Of a stretch of 64,000 bases of DNA, positions 62,947-64,000 are shown piece by piece (the stretch's first letter is position 1; every line of letters starts with the position of its first letter). Both the position numbers and the translations under genes were made by a program. Source of the stretch: Natrinema salifodinae (GTDB lineage Archaea > Halobacteriota > Halobacteria > Halobacteriales > Natrialbaceae); the NCBI RefSeq assembly GCF_900110455.1, contig NZ_FOIS01000004.1, positions 62,001-126,000 on the forward strand. Reading direction: 5' to 3'. The notes beneath the pieces were generated by a model. It was given only the letters and a program-made list of their open reading frames with translations, did not search any database and was not told the DNA's origin.

Positions 62947-64000
62947 GTGACAACGCTGGTCGTCTGCCTCGATCGGACCGACGACGTTGGCCGCAAGACC
63001 GGCCTCCGCTCGCCAGTCGTCGGTTGGGAGGCAGTTCGCGCGCTCGTGACCGACGTCGGTCTCGCGGATCCCGAGGACTCGGGCGTCAACACCTTGCTCG
63101 AGTCACTTCGAGTCGCCCAGAACCTCCGCGACGAGAACGAGGACGTCGTCGTCGCCGTCGTCTCCGGAGACCGAGAGTCGATGGTGTCGGCCGATCGAGC
63201 GGTCGCCGAGCAACTCGACGTCCTTATCGACGACCACGACCCCGACTCCGCGGTCGTCGTGACCGACAGCGCCGAGGACGAGCGGCTGATCCCCATCGTC
63301 GAGAGCCGCGTCCGCGTCGACTCCGTCGACCGCGTCGTCGTCCGCCAGGCCCGCGACATCGAGTCGACCTACTACCTGCTCAAGCAGTTCCTCGCCGACG
63401 AGGAACTGCGCCAGACCGTCCTCGTGCCGATCGGGCTGACGCTGCTGGTCTTCCCGCTGCTGGCGACCACCGTCGGCCCCGCGGAGGGCGCAGCCGCGAT
63501 CACCACCGTCATCGGCCTGTTCCTGCTCTACAAGGGCTTCAACATCGACGAGCGCCTGACCAGGCTCACCCGCCAGACCCGGGAGTCGCTGTACTCCGGC
63601 CAGGTGTCGGTCGTCACCTACGTCGTCGCGGCCGGGCTGACCCTCGTCGGCCTGTTCGTGGGCGCGCTCGGGGTCTCGAGTCTCGAGCACACGTCCGGCG
63701 TGGTGGTTCCCGCGATGCGGTTCGTCTTCGACAGCATCCCCTGGCTGGCGATGGCCGCGCTGACCGCCAGCGCCGGCCGGCTGCTCGACGAGGCGATCGG
63801 CGAGGACCCGATCCGGCAGTCGTTTTTCAACCTGCCGTTTATCGTCCTCGCGGTGAGCCTGGTCGTCCGCGGCTTCTCCGCGTACTTCCTCGAGCAACAG
63901 AACGTGATCGACCCGTTCGTCGTCCCGGCGGCCGAACTCGGCGTCCTTCAGAACGAGCGGATCATCATGGGGGCCAGCGAACGGCTCGCGCTGTTCGTCG
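62947..64000 (+). CDS. DUF373 family membrane protein, cut by the window end
   Basis: At least 351 codons, GTG start at 62947, open to the edge. Residues about 1-140 are a soluble domain (TTLVVCLDRTDDVGRKTG, VVAVVSGDRESM, AVVVTDSAEDERLIP), followed by hydrophobic segments from residue about 160 (VLVPIGLTLLVFPLLATTVG, IGLFLLYKGFNIDERLTRL). This is the archaeal DUF373 family, integral membrane with an N-terminal nucleotide-like fold, function unknown. The upstream gap of 106 bases after sppA has an ATTTTATC-like box (near 62915) for its own promoter. Confidence 0.88.
   Translation, partial: MTTLVVCLDRTDDVGRKTGLRSPVVGWEAVRALVTDVGLADPEDSGVNTLLESLRVAQNLRDENEDVVVAVVSGDRESMVSADRAVAEQLDVLIDDHDPDSAVVVTDSAEDERLIPIVESRVRVDSVDRVVVRQARDIESTYYLLKQFLADEELRQTVLVPIGLTLLVFPLLATTVGPAEGAAAITTVIGLFLLYKGFNIDERLTRLTRQTRESLYSGQVSVVTYVVAAGLTLVGLFVGALGVSSLEHTSGVVVPAMRFVFDSIPWLAMAALTASAGRLLDEAIGEDPIRQSFFNLPFIVLAVSLVVRGFSAYFLEQQNVIDPFVVPAAELGVLQNERIIMGASERLALFV

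Noticed and set aside
1-64000. Search for CRISPR arrays, toxin-antitoxin pairs, restriction-modification or retron-like systems
   Set aside because: No spaced repeats, no such protein families and no reverse transcriptase seen.

Overview
The window is a continuous piece of haloarchaeal chromosome (class Halobacteria; the gene mix looks like the Natrialbaceae, but that placement is an inference). It is GC-rich. Its proteins are very acidic. Many genes have a TATA-like box about 25-35 bases before the start codon, as expected for leaderless transcripts. It carries archaeal markers: TFB, a CetZ tubulin-like protein, GatD, an archaeal-type methionyl-tRNA synthetase, 3-dehydroquinate synthase II, a SAMP1-type ubiquitin-like protein and several Halobacteria-only small protein families. 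I see no rRNA, tRNA, CRISPR array, intact insertion sequence or prophage.

Layout. Positions 1-5.2 kb hold a nucleoside and pentose salvage group: a nucleoside phosphorylase, a PfkB sugar kinase, ribose-1,5-bisphosphate isomerase and deoxyribose-phosphate aldolase. A HalOD1 protein and a DUF63 membrane protein lie between them, and an Lrp/AsnC-type regulator is cut by the left edge with a stop at codon 4. Positions 5.2-11.7 kb hold ion-transport and stress genes: an HPP-UspA fusion, a TrkA-type potassium channel, a universal stress protein and two membrane proteins with TrkA-C-like regions. From 11.7 to 32.8 kb are mostly housekeeping genes: SAMP1, GatD, MfnA, MetRS, a channel-like TrkA-N protein without the potassium filter, pyruvate kinase, an NfeD/SPFH pair, TFB, AroD and an RnfC-like protein.

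From 33 to 43 kb lie aromatic amino acid genes: 3-dehydroquinate synthase II, then trpC-trpB-trpA-ADH synthase as one minus-strand operon behind a promoter with three GTAC-centred sites exactly 10 bases apart. Between them is a short AT-rich patch (34.4-35.2 kb) with an 84-base palindrome and a Tat lipoprotein gene. From 43 to 55 kb are an alkyltransferase homologue without its cysteine, a Nudix enzyme, a GpgS-like glycosyltransferase, an MFS transporter, a zinc-ribbon protein, a second PfkB kinase, a DHH phosphoesterase, an epimerase, a sulfite oxidase-like enzyme and an NhaC antiporter. From 55 kb to the right edge are CetZ (with a 48-base palindromic insertion kept in frame), a GH2-like protein, a coiled-coil protein, an ATP-grasp ligase, SppA and a truncated DUF373 gene.

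The observations most worth following are the in-frame palindromic insertion in cetZ, the phased operator before trpC, the pentose-bisphosphate gene group with its possibly inactivated regulator, and three proteins that lost their defining residues: the alkyltransferase homologue, the channel filter, and the pyruvate kinase swivelling domain.
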